Positions 1-5,708 of a stretch of DNA of 14,137 nt are shown piece by piece. How positions within the stretch are numbered: the first letter of the stretch is position 1; each line of letters starts with the position of its first letter. Location of the stretch: positions 27,964 through 42,100 of the forward strand of contig NZ_KE386632.1 in assembly GCF_000428145.1 (NCBI RefSeq), given 5' to 3'. Origin of the DNA: Chitinilyticum litopenaei DSM 21440. Lineage in GTDB: Bacteria > Pseudomonadota > Gammaproteobacteria > Burkholderiales > Chitinibacteraceae. Below the pieces are notes generated by a model that had not been told where the DNA came from, did not search any database, and saw only the letters and a program-made list of their open reading frames with translations. Position numbers and translations under genes: made by a program.

Positions 1-84
1 GCCTCACGCCTCACGCCTCACGCCTCACGCCTCACGCCTCACGCCTCACGCCTCACGCCTCACACCTCACACCTCACACCTCAC
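1..84. repeat. Heptamer tandem array (GCCTCAC)n, left copy
   Basis: Nine perfect GCCTCAC units (1-63) are followed by three ACCTCAC units (64-84). The array starts at or before the window edge, so its full size is unknown. It runs into the 3' end of ntrC: the ntrC stop codon (74-76, minus strand) and the last codons lie inside ACCTCAC units. The same heptamer appears in opposite orientation at 2772-2869. The period is 7, so a change in copy number shifts reading frame; because the stop lies at the gene-proximal edge, ntrC itself would tolerate most copy changes further out. Confidence 0.95.
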
Positions 85-1489
85 CACGCAGCTGCTCCAT
101 CCCCAGTTCCTGGATCTTGCGTGTGAGCGTGTTGCGGCCCCAGCCCAGGAGCTCGGCCGCTTCGATGCGCTTGCCGCCGGTGTGCGCGAGCGCGACCTCG
201 ATGGCGACGCGCTCGAAATCCGGCGTGAGCGTATCGAGTACCCGCGCTTCGCCGCGCGCCAGCCGCGCCTGCAATTCACTGGCGAAAAGCTGGCGCCAGT
301 TGCCCATGCCGGGGCTGCTGCCGGCATCGCCGTCACCGCCATCCAGCAGTTCCGGGGGCAGGTCGGCTTCATCGACGACCTGGCCTGGCGCCATCACCGA
401 CATCCAGTGGCAGATGTTTTCCAGCTGGCGCACATTGCCGGGAAAGGCGAAGCCGGCCAGGCGCTGCATGGCGGCATCGGACAGGCGCTTGGGCTCGACA
501 CCGAGTTCGGCGGCGGACTTGGCGAGGAAATGCCGCGTCAGCAGGGCGATGTCCTCGCGGCGCTCGCGCAAGGAGGGCAGGCGCAGGCGGATCACGTTCA
601 GGCGGTGAAACAGATCCTCGCGGAACTGGCCATCCTTCACGCGGCCTTCCAGGTTCTGGTGCGTCGCGGCAATCACGCGCACATTGGCCTTGATCGGCTG
701 ATGGCCGCCGACGCGGTAGTAAAAGCCGTCGGAGAGCACGCGCAGCAGCCGCGTCTGCAGATCGAAGGGCATGTCGCCGATTTCGTCGAGAAACAGCGTG
801 CCGCCCTCGGCCTGCTCGAAGCGGCCGGTGCGGCGCGCATCCGCCCCGGTGAACGCGCCGCGCTCGTGGCCGAACAGTTCGGATTCGAGCAGATCCTTCG
901 GAATCGCCGCGGTATTGAGCGCGATAAAGGGCTTGCCGGAGCGCGGGCTATGCCGGTGCAGCGCGCGCGCGACCAGCTCCTTGCCCGAGCCCGATTCGCC
1001 GGTGATCAGCACGGTGGCGGCCGATTGGCTAAGCCGGCCGATGGCGCGGAATACATCCTGCATTGCCGGTGCCTGGCCGAGCATTTCCGGCGTTTGCAGC
1101 GGCGCGTCGCTCTGGCTTTCCTGCTGCTCGCCCTCGGCCAGCGCCCGGCGGATCAGCGCGATGGCGGCATCAACGTCGAAGGGCTTGGGCAGGTATTCGA
1201 AGGCGCCGCCCTGAAAGGCCGACACCGCGCTGTCGAGGTCCGAATGCGCGGTCATGATGATGACCGGAATCTGCGGCCATTCGCGCTTCATCAGTTCGAG
1301 GAAGTTCAGCCCCGATTCGCCGGGCATGCGGATGTCGCACACCACGGCCTGCGGGCGTTCCACTTGCAGGCGGGCGACGGCTTCGGTGGCCGAGGGAAAG
1401 GTGGCGTGCGCGATGTGCTCGCGCGCCAGCGCCTTTTCGAAGACCCAGCGGATGGAGCGGTCATCATCAATGATCCAGACGGTTGCCAT
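74..1489 (-). CDS. ntrC: Nitrogen regulation response regulator NtrC (GlnG)
   Basis: A sigma-54-dependent activator of nitrogen-assimilation genes and the cognate regulator of NtrB. At 471 aa it matches the family length (E. coli NtrC is 469). The receiver domain (about 1-120) has acidic residues D8-D10, phosphoacceptor D52, T80 and K102. The AAA+ domain (about 137-375) has Walker A GESGSGKE (164-171), the sigma-54-contacting GAFTGA loop (211-216) and Walker B LFLDE (232-236). The C-terminal Fis-type helix-turn-helix occupies about 430-468 (HTGGKRIEAAELLGWGRNTL). The ATG at 1489 fits the family N-terminus (MATVWIIDDD). A clear Shine-Dalgarno is missing, so translation may depend on the ntrB transcript. 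It lies 96 nt downstream of ntrB in the same direction. The last residues and stop codon are formed by heptamer repeats. Identity as NtrC rather than another sigma-54 activator rests on the adjacent NtrB and the W5/W15 receiver pattern. Confidence 0.96.
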   Translation of the reverse strand: MATVWIIDDDRSIRWVFEKALAREHIAHATFPSATEAVARLQVERPQAVVCDIRMPGESGLNFLELMKREWPQIPVIIMTAHSDLDSAVSAFQGGAFEYLPKPFDVDAAIALIRRALAEGEQQESQSDAPLQTPEMLGQAPAMQDVFRAIGRLSQSAATVLITGESGSGKELVARALHRHSPRSGKPFIALNTAAIPKDLLESELFGHERGAFTGADARRTGRFEQAEGGTLFLDEIGDMPFDLQTRLLRVLSDGFYYRVGGHQPIKANVRVIAATHQNLEGRVKDGQFREDLFHRLNVIRLRLPSLRERREDIALLTRHFLAKSAAELGVEPKRLSDAAMQRLAGFAFPGNVRQLENICHWMSVMAPGQVVDEADLPPELLDGGDGDAGSSPGMGNWRQLFASELQARLARGEARVLDTLTPDFERVAIEVALAHTGGKRIEAAELLGWGRNTLTRKIQELGMEQLRGEV

Positions 1490-1518
1490 GGTTTCTGCCG
1501 TGTTGGTGATTCGTCTAT

Positions 1519-1563
1519 GTATACGTCTGCAGCCTTTATATCGCTTGGGCTGTGGGCGTATAC
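1519..1563. other. Inverted repeat GTATACG/CGTATAC in the ntrB-ntrC gap
   Basis: The 96-nt gap between ntrB and ntrC holds GTATACG (1519-1525) and CGTATAC (1557-1563), separated by 31 nt. In the mRNA they could close a stem over the gap. A U-rich tail that would make it a terminator is absent, and no convincing promoter is seen. The role is unknown; it may be chance. Confidence 0.3.
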
Positions 1564-1585
1564 CTGTTGTTCGTGTCGGTGTGGC

Positions 1586-2638
1586 TCAGTGCTCGCCGCC
1601 CTTCCAGGCGTTCAGCGGCAGCAGGATGGTGAAGCAGGTGTGCCCCGGGCGGCTGTCGAATTCAATGGTGCCATGGTGTTGCACCACGAAGGTGTGCGCC
1701 AGATGCAGGCCGATGCCGGTGCCGCCCGGCCGGCCCGAGACCAGCGGGTAGAACAGCGTGTCGCGCAGCCCCTCCGGAATGCCCGGGCCGTTGTCGATGA
1801 TGTCGATGCGCAGCGCGAGCGGAAAGCGCTGGCGGTTCAGCGTCACCTGCCGCGCGATGCGCGTGCGCAGGATGATTTCGCCAATGCCGCTCATCGCCTG
1901 GATGGCGTTGCGCACGATATTGAGCACCGACTGGATCAGCTGCTCGCGGTCGGCGATCAGCGAGGGCAGGCTGGTGTCGTAGTCGCGGCGCACGGCCAGG
2001 CCATTCGGTGTTTCCGCCAGTACCAGGCTGCGCACGCGCTCAAGGACCTCATGAATGTTCAGTTCCTTCAGCTGCGGCAGGCGGTGCGGCGTCAGCAGCC
2101 GGTCGAGCAGGCCCTGCAGGCGCTGGACTTCCTCGACAATGACCTGCGTGTACTCGCGATACTGCGGGTCGGGCAGTTCGTGCGCCAGCAGTTGCGCCGC
2201 CCCGCGGATGCCGCCGAGCGGGTTCTTGATTTCGTGCGCCAGGTTGCGGATCAGCTCGCGGTTGGCCTGCTGCTGCGCCTGCACGCGCTCTTCATTGACG
2301 ATGCGGCGCTGCTGGTCAATGCGGCGGATTTCCAGCAACCAGGCGGCGGCCGGTGATTCGATGGGCAGCACGTCCAGCGAGACATACATATCGCCCAGAC
2401 TGCCCGGCACGATCAGCTCGTGTTCGGTGATCGACATTTGCGCGGCCTGCGCCGCGCGCACGGCCTGCACGATGGCGCTGGCCGGGCCGAAGCAGGCATC
2501 CACCGGCAGGCCCAGCGGCTCGCGCAGCACGAACAGGCTGTCGGCGGCCGGGTTGCGGTAGACGACGCGCGCCTCGTGATCGAGCGCCAGCACGGCGGTA
2601 TCGAGAAAATCCAGGCCGGCGAAGGCAGGATGGGGCAT
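1586..2638 (-). CDS. ntrB: Nitrogen regulation sensor histidine kinase NtrB (GlnL)
   Basis: A cytoplasmic PAS-domain histidine kinase/phosphatase that phosphorylates NtrC under nitrogen limitation, normally under PII control. At 350 aa it matches the family (349 in E. coli). The PAS-like sensor is about residues 7-115. The HisKA motif is NLAHEIKNPLGG with phospho-acceptor H135. The ATPase domain has an N box around N244 (NIVRNAIQAM), G1 DNGPGIP (282-288) and G2 GTGIGL (306-311). No membrane segment is seen, as expected for NtrB. A longer open frame runs to 2731, but the ATG at 2638 is chosen: it has AGGAG six bases upstream and gives the usual N-terminus (MPHPAFAGLDFLDTAVLALD). It lies just below a sigma-54 promoter and an NtrC site and heads the ntrBC operon. 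Confidence 0.96.
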   Translation of the reverse strand: MPHPAFAGLDFLDTAVLALDHEARVVYRNPAADSLFVLREPLGLPVDACFGPASAIVQAVRAAQAAQMSITEHELIVPGSLGDMYVSLDVLPIESPAAAWLLEIRRIDQQRRIVNEERVQAQQQANRELIRNLAHEIKNPLGGIRGAAQLLAHELPDPQYREYTQVIVEEVQRLQGLLDRLLTPHRLPQLKELNIHEVLERVRSLVLAETPNGLAVRRDYDTSLPSLIADREQLIQSVLNIVRNAIQAMSGIGEIILRTRIARQVTLNRQRFPLALRIDIIDNGPGIPEGLRDTLFYPLVSGRPGGTGIGLHLAHTFVVQHHGTIEFDSRPGHTCFTILLPLNAWKGGEH

Positions 2639-2668
2639 GGTGGGCTCCTGACGGGTTGATGACTGTCC

Positions 2669-2685
2669 AGCAAAAGCCATGCCAA
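2669..2685 (-). promoter_or_regulatory. Sigma-54 (-24/-12) promoter of ntrB
   Basis: On the minus strand the sequence reads TTGGCATGGCTTTTGCT. It matches the sigma-54 consensus TGGCACG-N4-TTGCW with one mismatch in the -24 block. The invariant GG (2683-2682) and GC (2671-2670) are separated by exactly 10 nt. Transcription would start near 2658, leaving an about 20-nt leader with the AGGAG of ntrB. This implies nitrogen-regulated, NtrC-dependent autoregulation of ntrBC. Confidence 0.85.
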
Positions 2686-2755
2686 GAGGCTGGCGACTGA
2701 TTTCGGGGCGTATGCGGGAGTTGCAGGGCAAAAAACGGGGCGAGCGGCCGCGTCA

Positions 2756-2772
2756 TGCACCATTGTAGTGCG
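2756..2772. promoter_or_regulatory. NtrC enhancer binding site upstream of ntrB
   Basis: TGCACCATTGTAGTGCG matches the NtrC consensus TGCACCAWWWTGGTGCA at 14 of 17 positions. Its centre lies about 106 nt upstream of the predicted sigma-54 start, a usual distance for looping activation. The site's last base is the first base of the heptamer array. Confidence 0.75.
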
Positions 2773-2869
2773 TGAGGCGTGAGGCGTGAGGCGTGAGGCG
2801 TGAGGCGTGAGGCGTGAGGCGTGAGGTGTGGGGTGTGGGGTGTGGGGTGTGGGGTGTGGGGTGTGGGGC
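2772..2869. repeat. Heptamer tandem array, right copy (GTGAGGC/GTGGGGT)
   Basis: There are fourteen units of 7 bp: seven GTGAGGC (2772-2820), one GTGAGGT (2821-2827), five GTGGGGT (2828-2862) and one GTGGGGC (2863-2869). GTGAGGC is the reverse complement of the GCCTCAC unit at the left window edge, so the two arrays are inverted about ntrBC. Variants are grouped in runs, as expected from slipped-strand or unequal-exchange expansion. The array sits between the NtrC enhancer of ntrB and the terminator of the neighbouring operon. Confidence 0.95.
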
Positions 2870-2872
2870 AGC

Positions 2873-2899
2873 AAAAAGCCGTCAGGGTATGACGGCTTT
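2873..2899 (-). terminator. Intrinsic terminator of the HAD-SelT-DUF4124 operon
   Basis: Perfect 10-bp arms AAAGCCGTCA (2875-2884) and TGACGGCTTT (2890-2899) enclose a 5-nt loop. On the minus strand the stem is followed by a T5 run (2877-2873). It lies 42 nt past the stop of the DUF4124 gene and separates it from ntrB. Confidence 0.9.
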
Positions 2900-2940
2900 G
2901 GGGCGGGCGGGCGCCGGCTTGGCCGGCTGCGGGTTCCTGC

Positions 2941-3459
2941 CTATTGCACGCGCGACAATTCCTTCTGCAGCGCGGCGACGTTCTTTTCGTGCATGACGAC
3001 GGTTTCGCGCAGGCGGCCCAGCCGTTCGAGGTATTTGCTCGGGTTGGCCTTTTCATCGGCGCTCTTGTTGCCCTCGGCGTCGCCCAGCGCCTTGCGGGCC
3101 TGTGTCAGCAGCGACTGCTCGTTGCTGAGCTCGTCTTGCAGGATGCGCTTGCGATTCGAGTCGCGGCTGCGCTGCGTTTCGGCATCCACCTTGGGGAAGT
3201 TCGCCGGGCTGGGCGTGTTGACCTTCTGCGTGCCGCCGCTGCTGCCACTGTTGCTGCTGCTGCGCTTGGGCGGCGGGCTGCCGCTGTAGATCACGCTGGG
3301 CGTATCGATGTAGACGCGTTGCGCCCCCTTGGGCGGGTTGCGCTCGTTGGTGAACACCACATTGCCGTTCTCGTCGACATATTTGTAAATGTCGGCGAGC
3401 GCCAGCGGGCTGGCGAGCACGAGAAGGGCGGCGGGGAGCAGAAAGGAGCGGATTGTCAT
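2941..3459 (-). CDS. Secreted DUF4124-domain protein
   Basis: The 172-aa product begins with a Sec signal peptide (about 1-22, LLPAALLVLASPLALA, likely cleavage A22/D23). A DUF4124 domain follows (about 23-75), recognisable from DIYKYVDENGNVVFTNE, a short beta-rich module common in proteobacterial periplasmic proteins, often in front of coiled coils or lytic enzymes. Then comes a Ser/Gly/Pro-rich linker (about 58-80) and a charged, helical, probably coiled-coil tail (about 95-172). Function is unknown; a periplasmic or envelope location is inferred. It is the last gene of the HAD-SelT operon, 22 nt after the preceding stop. No good Shine-Dalgarno precedes the ATG. Neighbourhood with ntrBC is common in betaproteobacteria, but a role in nitrogen control is not shown. 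Confidence 0.88.
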   Translation of the reverse strand: MTIRSFLLPAALLVLASPLALADIYKYVDENGNVVFTNERNPPKGAQRVYIDTPSVIYSGSPPPKRSSSNSGSSGGTQKVNTPSPANFPKVDAETQRSRDSNRKRILQDELSNEQSLLTQARKALGDAEGNKSADEKANPSKYLERLGRLRETVVMHEKNVAALQKELSRVQ

Positions 3460-3481
3460 GGCGCCGTTACGTTACCACAGG

Positions 3482-3772
3482 TCAGGGGCGTGTATCACTA
3501 TGGCCCAGCGAGCGGTCCGGGGCAATCAGGTCGCGGACGCGCTGCTTGAGCTCCTTGGCCTCGGGGAAGCGTTCTTCGACCTTGCGATCCCAGATCAGCT
3601 GCCCGTCGCAGTGCACGACAAAAATCCCGCCAGTCCCCGGTTGCAGGGCAACCTCCCCGACTTCGTCCGCGAAGGTCGACAGCAGTTCCTGCGCCAGCCA
3701 GGCCGCGCGCAGCAGCCAGTTGCAGCGCGTGCAGTAGTGGATGGTGATGCGTGGGTGGCGGGTGTCGTTCAT
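3482..3772 (-). CDS. SelT/SelW/SelH (Rdx) family thioredoxin-fold protein
   Basis: A small 96-aa protein with an N-terminal beta strand leading to a CxxC redox motif (C14-T-R-C17 in ITIHYCTRCNWLLRAAWLAQELL). A GxGGIFVV-like segment (46-53) and the C-terminal FPEAKELKQRVRDLI helix follow. This is the pattern of the Rdx family, in which bacterial members replace selenocysteine by cysteine. A cytoplasmic thiol-redox role is inferred; substrates are unknown. The start is the ATG at 3772, which overlaps the stop of the HAD gene in an ATGA, indicating translational coupling. A longer open frame reaching 4309 in this phase is an artefact opposite HAD coding. Confidence 0.88.
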   Translation of the reverse strand: MNDTRHPRITIHYCTRCNWLLRAAWLAQELLSTFADEVGEVALQPGTGGIFVVHCDGQLIWDRKVEERFPEAKELKQRVRDLIAPDRSLGHSDTRP

Positions 3773-4410
3773 GCCGGTACTCCGGATGCCAGTGCGATGC
3801 CGTGCTGGCGCAATTGTGCGCGGGTGTGGGCCATGTCGTGATGGTGGATGCCCAGCCAGCCCAGCATGCTGGCAGCCTGCGCGTTGACGGCTGAATCGTC
3901 GATGAATGCGATCTCGTTTCCGGCAATATCGGGAAGCTGGCTGGCGATGTGCGAATGCATGAGCTGGTATATGGCTGGATCCGGCTTGATCATTTGCTCG
4001 CGGCCGGATACCACGATGTGGCGAAAGCGCTGCAGGAAGGGGTAATGGGCTTCGGCATAGGGGTAGGTTTCCGCCGACCAGTTGGTCAGGCCATAGAGCG
4101 GCATGCCGAGCGCTTCCAGTTCGTCCAGCAGCGCCATGCCCTCGGCCAGCGTGCCGCGCAGCGTCTTCGGCCACTGGCCGTAAAATGCCTCGATCAGCGC
4201 CGCGTGCTCGGGGAATTCGGCGATCTTGCTCGCGGTAGCGTCGGCCAGCGCGCGACCGGCGTCCTGCTGGATGTTCCATGCCGGATTGCACACCTCGCGC
4301 AGAAACCACGCGCGCTCCTCGGCGTCGGCAATCAGCTCGCGGTACAGGTAGTCGGGATTCCAGTCGAACAGCACGCCACCGAAATCGAACACGACGGCAC
4401 GGATGGGCAT
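3769..4410 (-). CDS. HAD superfamily hydrolase, subfamily IA (YihX-like)
   Basis: A 213-aa haloacid-dehalogenase-type phosphatase. Motif I is VVFDFGGVL with nucleophile D9; the second motif-I aspartate is glycine (G11), as in the DFGGV branch of the family. Motif II is LTNWS (T109), motif III K142 in IKPDP, and motif IV FIDDS (D171, D172). Residues about 15-90 form the helical cap. The closest described types are glucose-1-phosphate phosphatase YihX and the N-domain of epoxide hydrolases; the substrate cannot be told from sequence. The start is the ATG at 4410, with GGAG 9 nt upstream; an open frame to 4452 would add 14 residues before the conserved N-terminus. It is first gene of a three-gene operon and overlaps the SelT-like gene by 4 nt. 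Confidence 0.88.
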   Translation of the reverse strand: MPIRAVVFDFGGVLFDWNPDYLYRELIADAEERAWFLREVCNPAWNIQQDAGRALADATASKIAEFPEHAALIEAFYGQWPKTLRGTLAEGMALLDELEALGMPLYGLTNWSAETYPYAEAHYPFLQRFRHIVVSGREQMIKPDPAIYQLMHSHIASQLPDIAGNEIAFIDDSAVNAQAASMLGWLGIHHHDMAHTRAQLRQHGIALASGVPA

Positions 4411-4450
4411 GGGCAGGTACTCCGCAGGAAATGCAAGGAATGAGAGCCGC

Positions 4451-4456
4451 ATTCTA
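4451..4456 (-). promoter_or_regulatory. Possible -10 element upstream of the HAD operon
   Basis: TAGAAT on the minus strand (5 of 6 to the sigma-70 -10 consensus) lies 40 nt upstream of the HAD start. A convincing -35 hexamer at 16-18 nt is missing, so this is only a candidate. Confidence 0.3.
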
Positions 4457-4483
4457 CGTGAACGCGTGCCGGGCAGCGGCGAG

Positions 4484-4509
4484 AAAAAACCCCGCCGGAG
4501 CGGGGTTTT
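4484..4509. terminator. Bidirectional intrinsic terminator
   Basis: AAAACCCCGC (4486-4495) and GCGGGGTTTT (4500-4509) form a 10-bp stem with a 4-nt loop. The minus strand continues into a T6 run and the plus strand ends in T4. It lies upstream of the HAD operon, so on the minus strand it would end transcription of a gene that once lay just to the right. The element now occupies that place. Confidence 0.88.
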
Positions 4510-4534
4510 CCATTCGCAGTAAAACGCGCTGATT

Positions 4535-4549
4535 CAGCGAGTAATACAT
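4535..4549 (-). pseudogene. Possible glnA 3'-end remnant (codons for MYYSL)
   Basis: The minus strand reads ATG TAT TAC TCG CTG (MYYSL) just before the terminator at 4484-4509. Type I glutamine synthetases usually end in a peptide of the form EF-D/E-M/L-YYS-L/V, and glnA commonly precedes ntrBC-linked genes. The upstream residues (INARP) do not match GlnA. The frame does not stop after L, although a TGA lies one base out of frame. It may be the stub left by integration of the element at the end of glnA, or a coincidence of five codons. Confidence 0.25.
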
Positions 4550-4586
4550 GGGCCTAGCATTTATGCGGGTTGCAGGCTGTTGGAAA

Positions 4587-4610
4587 AAAAACGGGGGGAA
4601 AAACGGGGGG
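4587..4610. repeat. Tandem AAAAACGGGGGG direct repeats near the element end
   Basis: Two perfect adjacent 12-mers, at 4587-4598 and 4599-4610. G-run repeats of this sort near the ends of P4-type islands are plausible integrase arm-binding sites. That role is inference from position, since no integrase is seen in the window. Confidence 0.4.
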
Positions 4611-4620
4611 ACTCAGAAGG

Positions 4621-4663
4621 GATTTTTGCAAAATCGCCCCCCGCTTGGCCTACTTGGGGGGGC
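4621..4663. other. Paired hairpins at the element left end
   Basis: GATTTT-TGC-AAAATC (4621-4635) is a perfect 6-bp stem with a 3-nt loop. It is followed directly by GCCCCCC (4636-4642), which can pair with GGGGGGC (4657-4663). A single GTTACACC (4671-4678), the reverse complement of the GGTGTAAC iteron found at 5552-5638, lies just beyond. Possible attachment, recombination or replication structure; no function is proven. Confidence 0.35.
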
Positions 4664-4693
4664 TGACCCGGTTACACCGCATAGCCCCTATCT

Positions 4694-4745
4694 ATACCTT
4701 TTTTAGATTTGATTGATATTAACTATCAAAGGTGGAAGAGGTATA
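4694..4745. other. AT-rich nested inverted repeats
   Basis: In otherwise GC-rich DNA this tract is markedly AT-rich. TATACCT (4694-4700) pairs with AGGTATA (4739-4745). Inside it TTGATA (4713-4718) and TATCAA (4724-4729) form a palindrome around TTAAC. It lies 40 nt past the stop of the DUF772 gene. It may be a protein-binding site, part of an element end, or a hairpin at the end of the long minus-strand transcript. Confidence 0.35.
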
Positions 4746-5289
4746 AACCGCAACTATTTGGTGTTGAGTGTCACACCTGCCGCGCTCACCCTTTCGGCTT
4801 TCTTCTGGTCATCGGCTCGGCAAGACTGCCCATGCGCAGCTCGTACCCCTTGCCCTGCAAATCCCAGTACACGACCCACTTGATACCCTCGCCCCAGCAT
4901 GCTGCCGTCGCCTGCCGGAACTTGCGCACCGCTGCCGCGCTGGGCGGCCTCGGGTAGTCGGGGTCTGTGCCGATGAACTTGGCGACACTGTAGGAATCTT
5001 TCGCCATATCGACGACACCCTGATCGGACAGCCCCCACAGCTCCTGTACCAGCAAGTAGCGCAGCATCATTCCCAGGCTAAAGCCCTTGCGCCCGGTGCT
5101 CTGAATATCGCTCTGGTAGTAGGGCCGCGCTGCCGCTTCCAGCCCTGCCCAGTTCACCGACTCATGCAGGAACTGCAGCAGCTCGGCACGTGCCGGCGGG
5201 TTGCTGCGTTTCCAGCGATTGCTTGTAAACAGGGTGCCGCCATGCGCAGAAAGTGCGTTCACTTGTGCTTTCATCGCTTTCTATACCTC
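4738..5289. mobile_element. Possible minimal IS-like unit bounded by GAGGTATA inverted repeats
   Basis: GAGGTATA (4738-4745) and its inverted copy TATACCTC (5282-5289) bracket the DUF772 gene. The flanking bases are partly similar in the inverted comparison (GTGGAAGAGGTATAAA against GTGAACGAGGTATAGA on the opposite strand). These could be short terminal inverted repeats of a transposable or decayed IS unit. No target-site duplication was recognised, and 8 bp is short, so the call is tentative. Confidence 0.25.
4786..5274 (-). CDS. Orphan DUF772 / IS5-type transposase N-terminal domain protein
   Basis: The 162-aa product carries the helical N-terminal domain of IS5-family transposases (DUF772/InsH_N-like). 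The clearest part is residues 65-103, FSLGMMLRYLLVQELWGLSDQGVVDMAKDS and beyond, followed by a SAAAVRKFRQ segment (112-121). The catalytic DDE RNase-H domain that normally follows is missing. The protein ends in a basic tail (MTRRKPKG) with a proper stop, so it is a stand-alone domain or a truncated transposase. The start ATG at 5274 has GAGG 11 nt upstream, which is somewhat far. It is the most distal minus-strand gene of the element, separated from the DUF927 gene by about 430 nt. A DNA-binding role, perhaps at the nearby repeats, is conceivable but only inferred. Confidence 0.7.
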   Translation of the reverse strand: MKAQVNALSAHGGTLFTSNRWKRSNPPARAELLQFLHESVNWAGLEAAARPYYQSDIQSTGRKGFSLGMMLRYLLVQELWGLSDQGVVDMAKDSYSVAKFIGTDPDYPRPPSAAAVRKFRQATAACWGEGIKWVVYWDLQGKGYELRMGSLAEPMTRRKPKG

Positions 5290-5551
5290 GTTCACTATGT
5301 TCTATGGGGCCACGGTCGGGAAAAACTGGGGTCCGAATTACCCGCAGGGGGAAACACCCGGAAGGACCCACGCCCGCTGACCATGCCGGCCTGATGTGCC
5401 CATGCCCACCCGCTAGCCAGCCCCCAAACAATCCGCCGCGCTGCTTACACGTCCCCCCCGTTCTTGGCATCGCCCAGCAAAAAATCGCGTCGGTTGTAAG
5501 CTTGCGCGCCCACCTCGCGCGCGCCGCCGTCCGGGGGGGGTGACAAAACAA
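5290..5551. other. Gene-free stretch between DUF772 gene and iterons
   Basis: About 260 nt with no convincing coding frame on either strand. Short open frames lack ribosome sites and recognisable domains. No clear hairpin with a T-run was seen. A C-rich tract occurs at 5454-5460 and a G8 run at 5533-5540. Confidence 0.5.
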
Positions 5552-5638
5552 GGTGTAACAGGTGTAACGGTGTAACAACCAATAAATACGCGGGTTCCAG
5601 CGTTACACCTTTTTTTTGGAAGGTGTAACAGGTGTAAC
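5552..5638. promoter_or_regulatory. GGTGTAAC iteron cluster, candidate replication origin
   Basis: Six copies of one octamer: direct GGTGTAAC at 5552-5559, 5561-5568, 5569-5576, 5622-5629 and 5631-5638, and an inverted GTTACACC at 5602-5609. Between the third and fourth copies lies the AT-rich AACCAATAAATA. The inverted copy and its neighbour can form a perfect 10-bp stem (5602-5611 with 5620-5629) around TTTTTTGG. The cluster lies about 70 nt beyond the helicase-like gene. In phage P4 the primase-helicase binds short iterons at ori and crr, so this is a strong origin candidate by analogy. An operator or terminator role is possible too. Confidence 0.6.
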
Positions 5639-5708
5639 AGCAAGGGGGCGTAAATCAACGGAATCAGGGTGGCGTTGTTTGCGCAAGTCTTTGAATATGC
5701 TATGGAAA

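Noticed and set aside
1..84. CRISPR or coding repeat
   Set aside because: It is a simple 7-bp tandem repeat without spacers. The frame changes in each unit, so it is not a protein repeat except for the ntrC tail.
182..2356. A 724-aa open frame on the plus strand opposite ntrC and ntrB
   Set aside because: It is a shadow of high-GC coding on the other strand: no ribosome site, no domain, and both genes beneath it are unmistakable.
2413..3056. His/Pro/Thr-rich minus-strand proteins across 2413-3056
   Set aside because: They are translations of the heptamer array and its flanks in wrong frames, overlapping ntrB and a terminator.
4511..4700. tRNA gene as the integration target
   Set aside because: I looked for a cloverleaf, a T-loop GTTCRA motif and a CCA end near the boundary and found none.
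4938..5394. Plus-strand open frames opposite the DUF772 gene
   Set aside because: They lack ribosome sites and recognisable domains, while the minus-strand frame gives a clear DUF772 signature.
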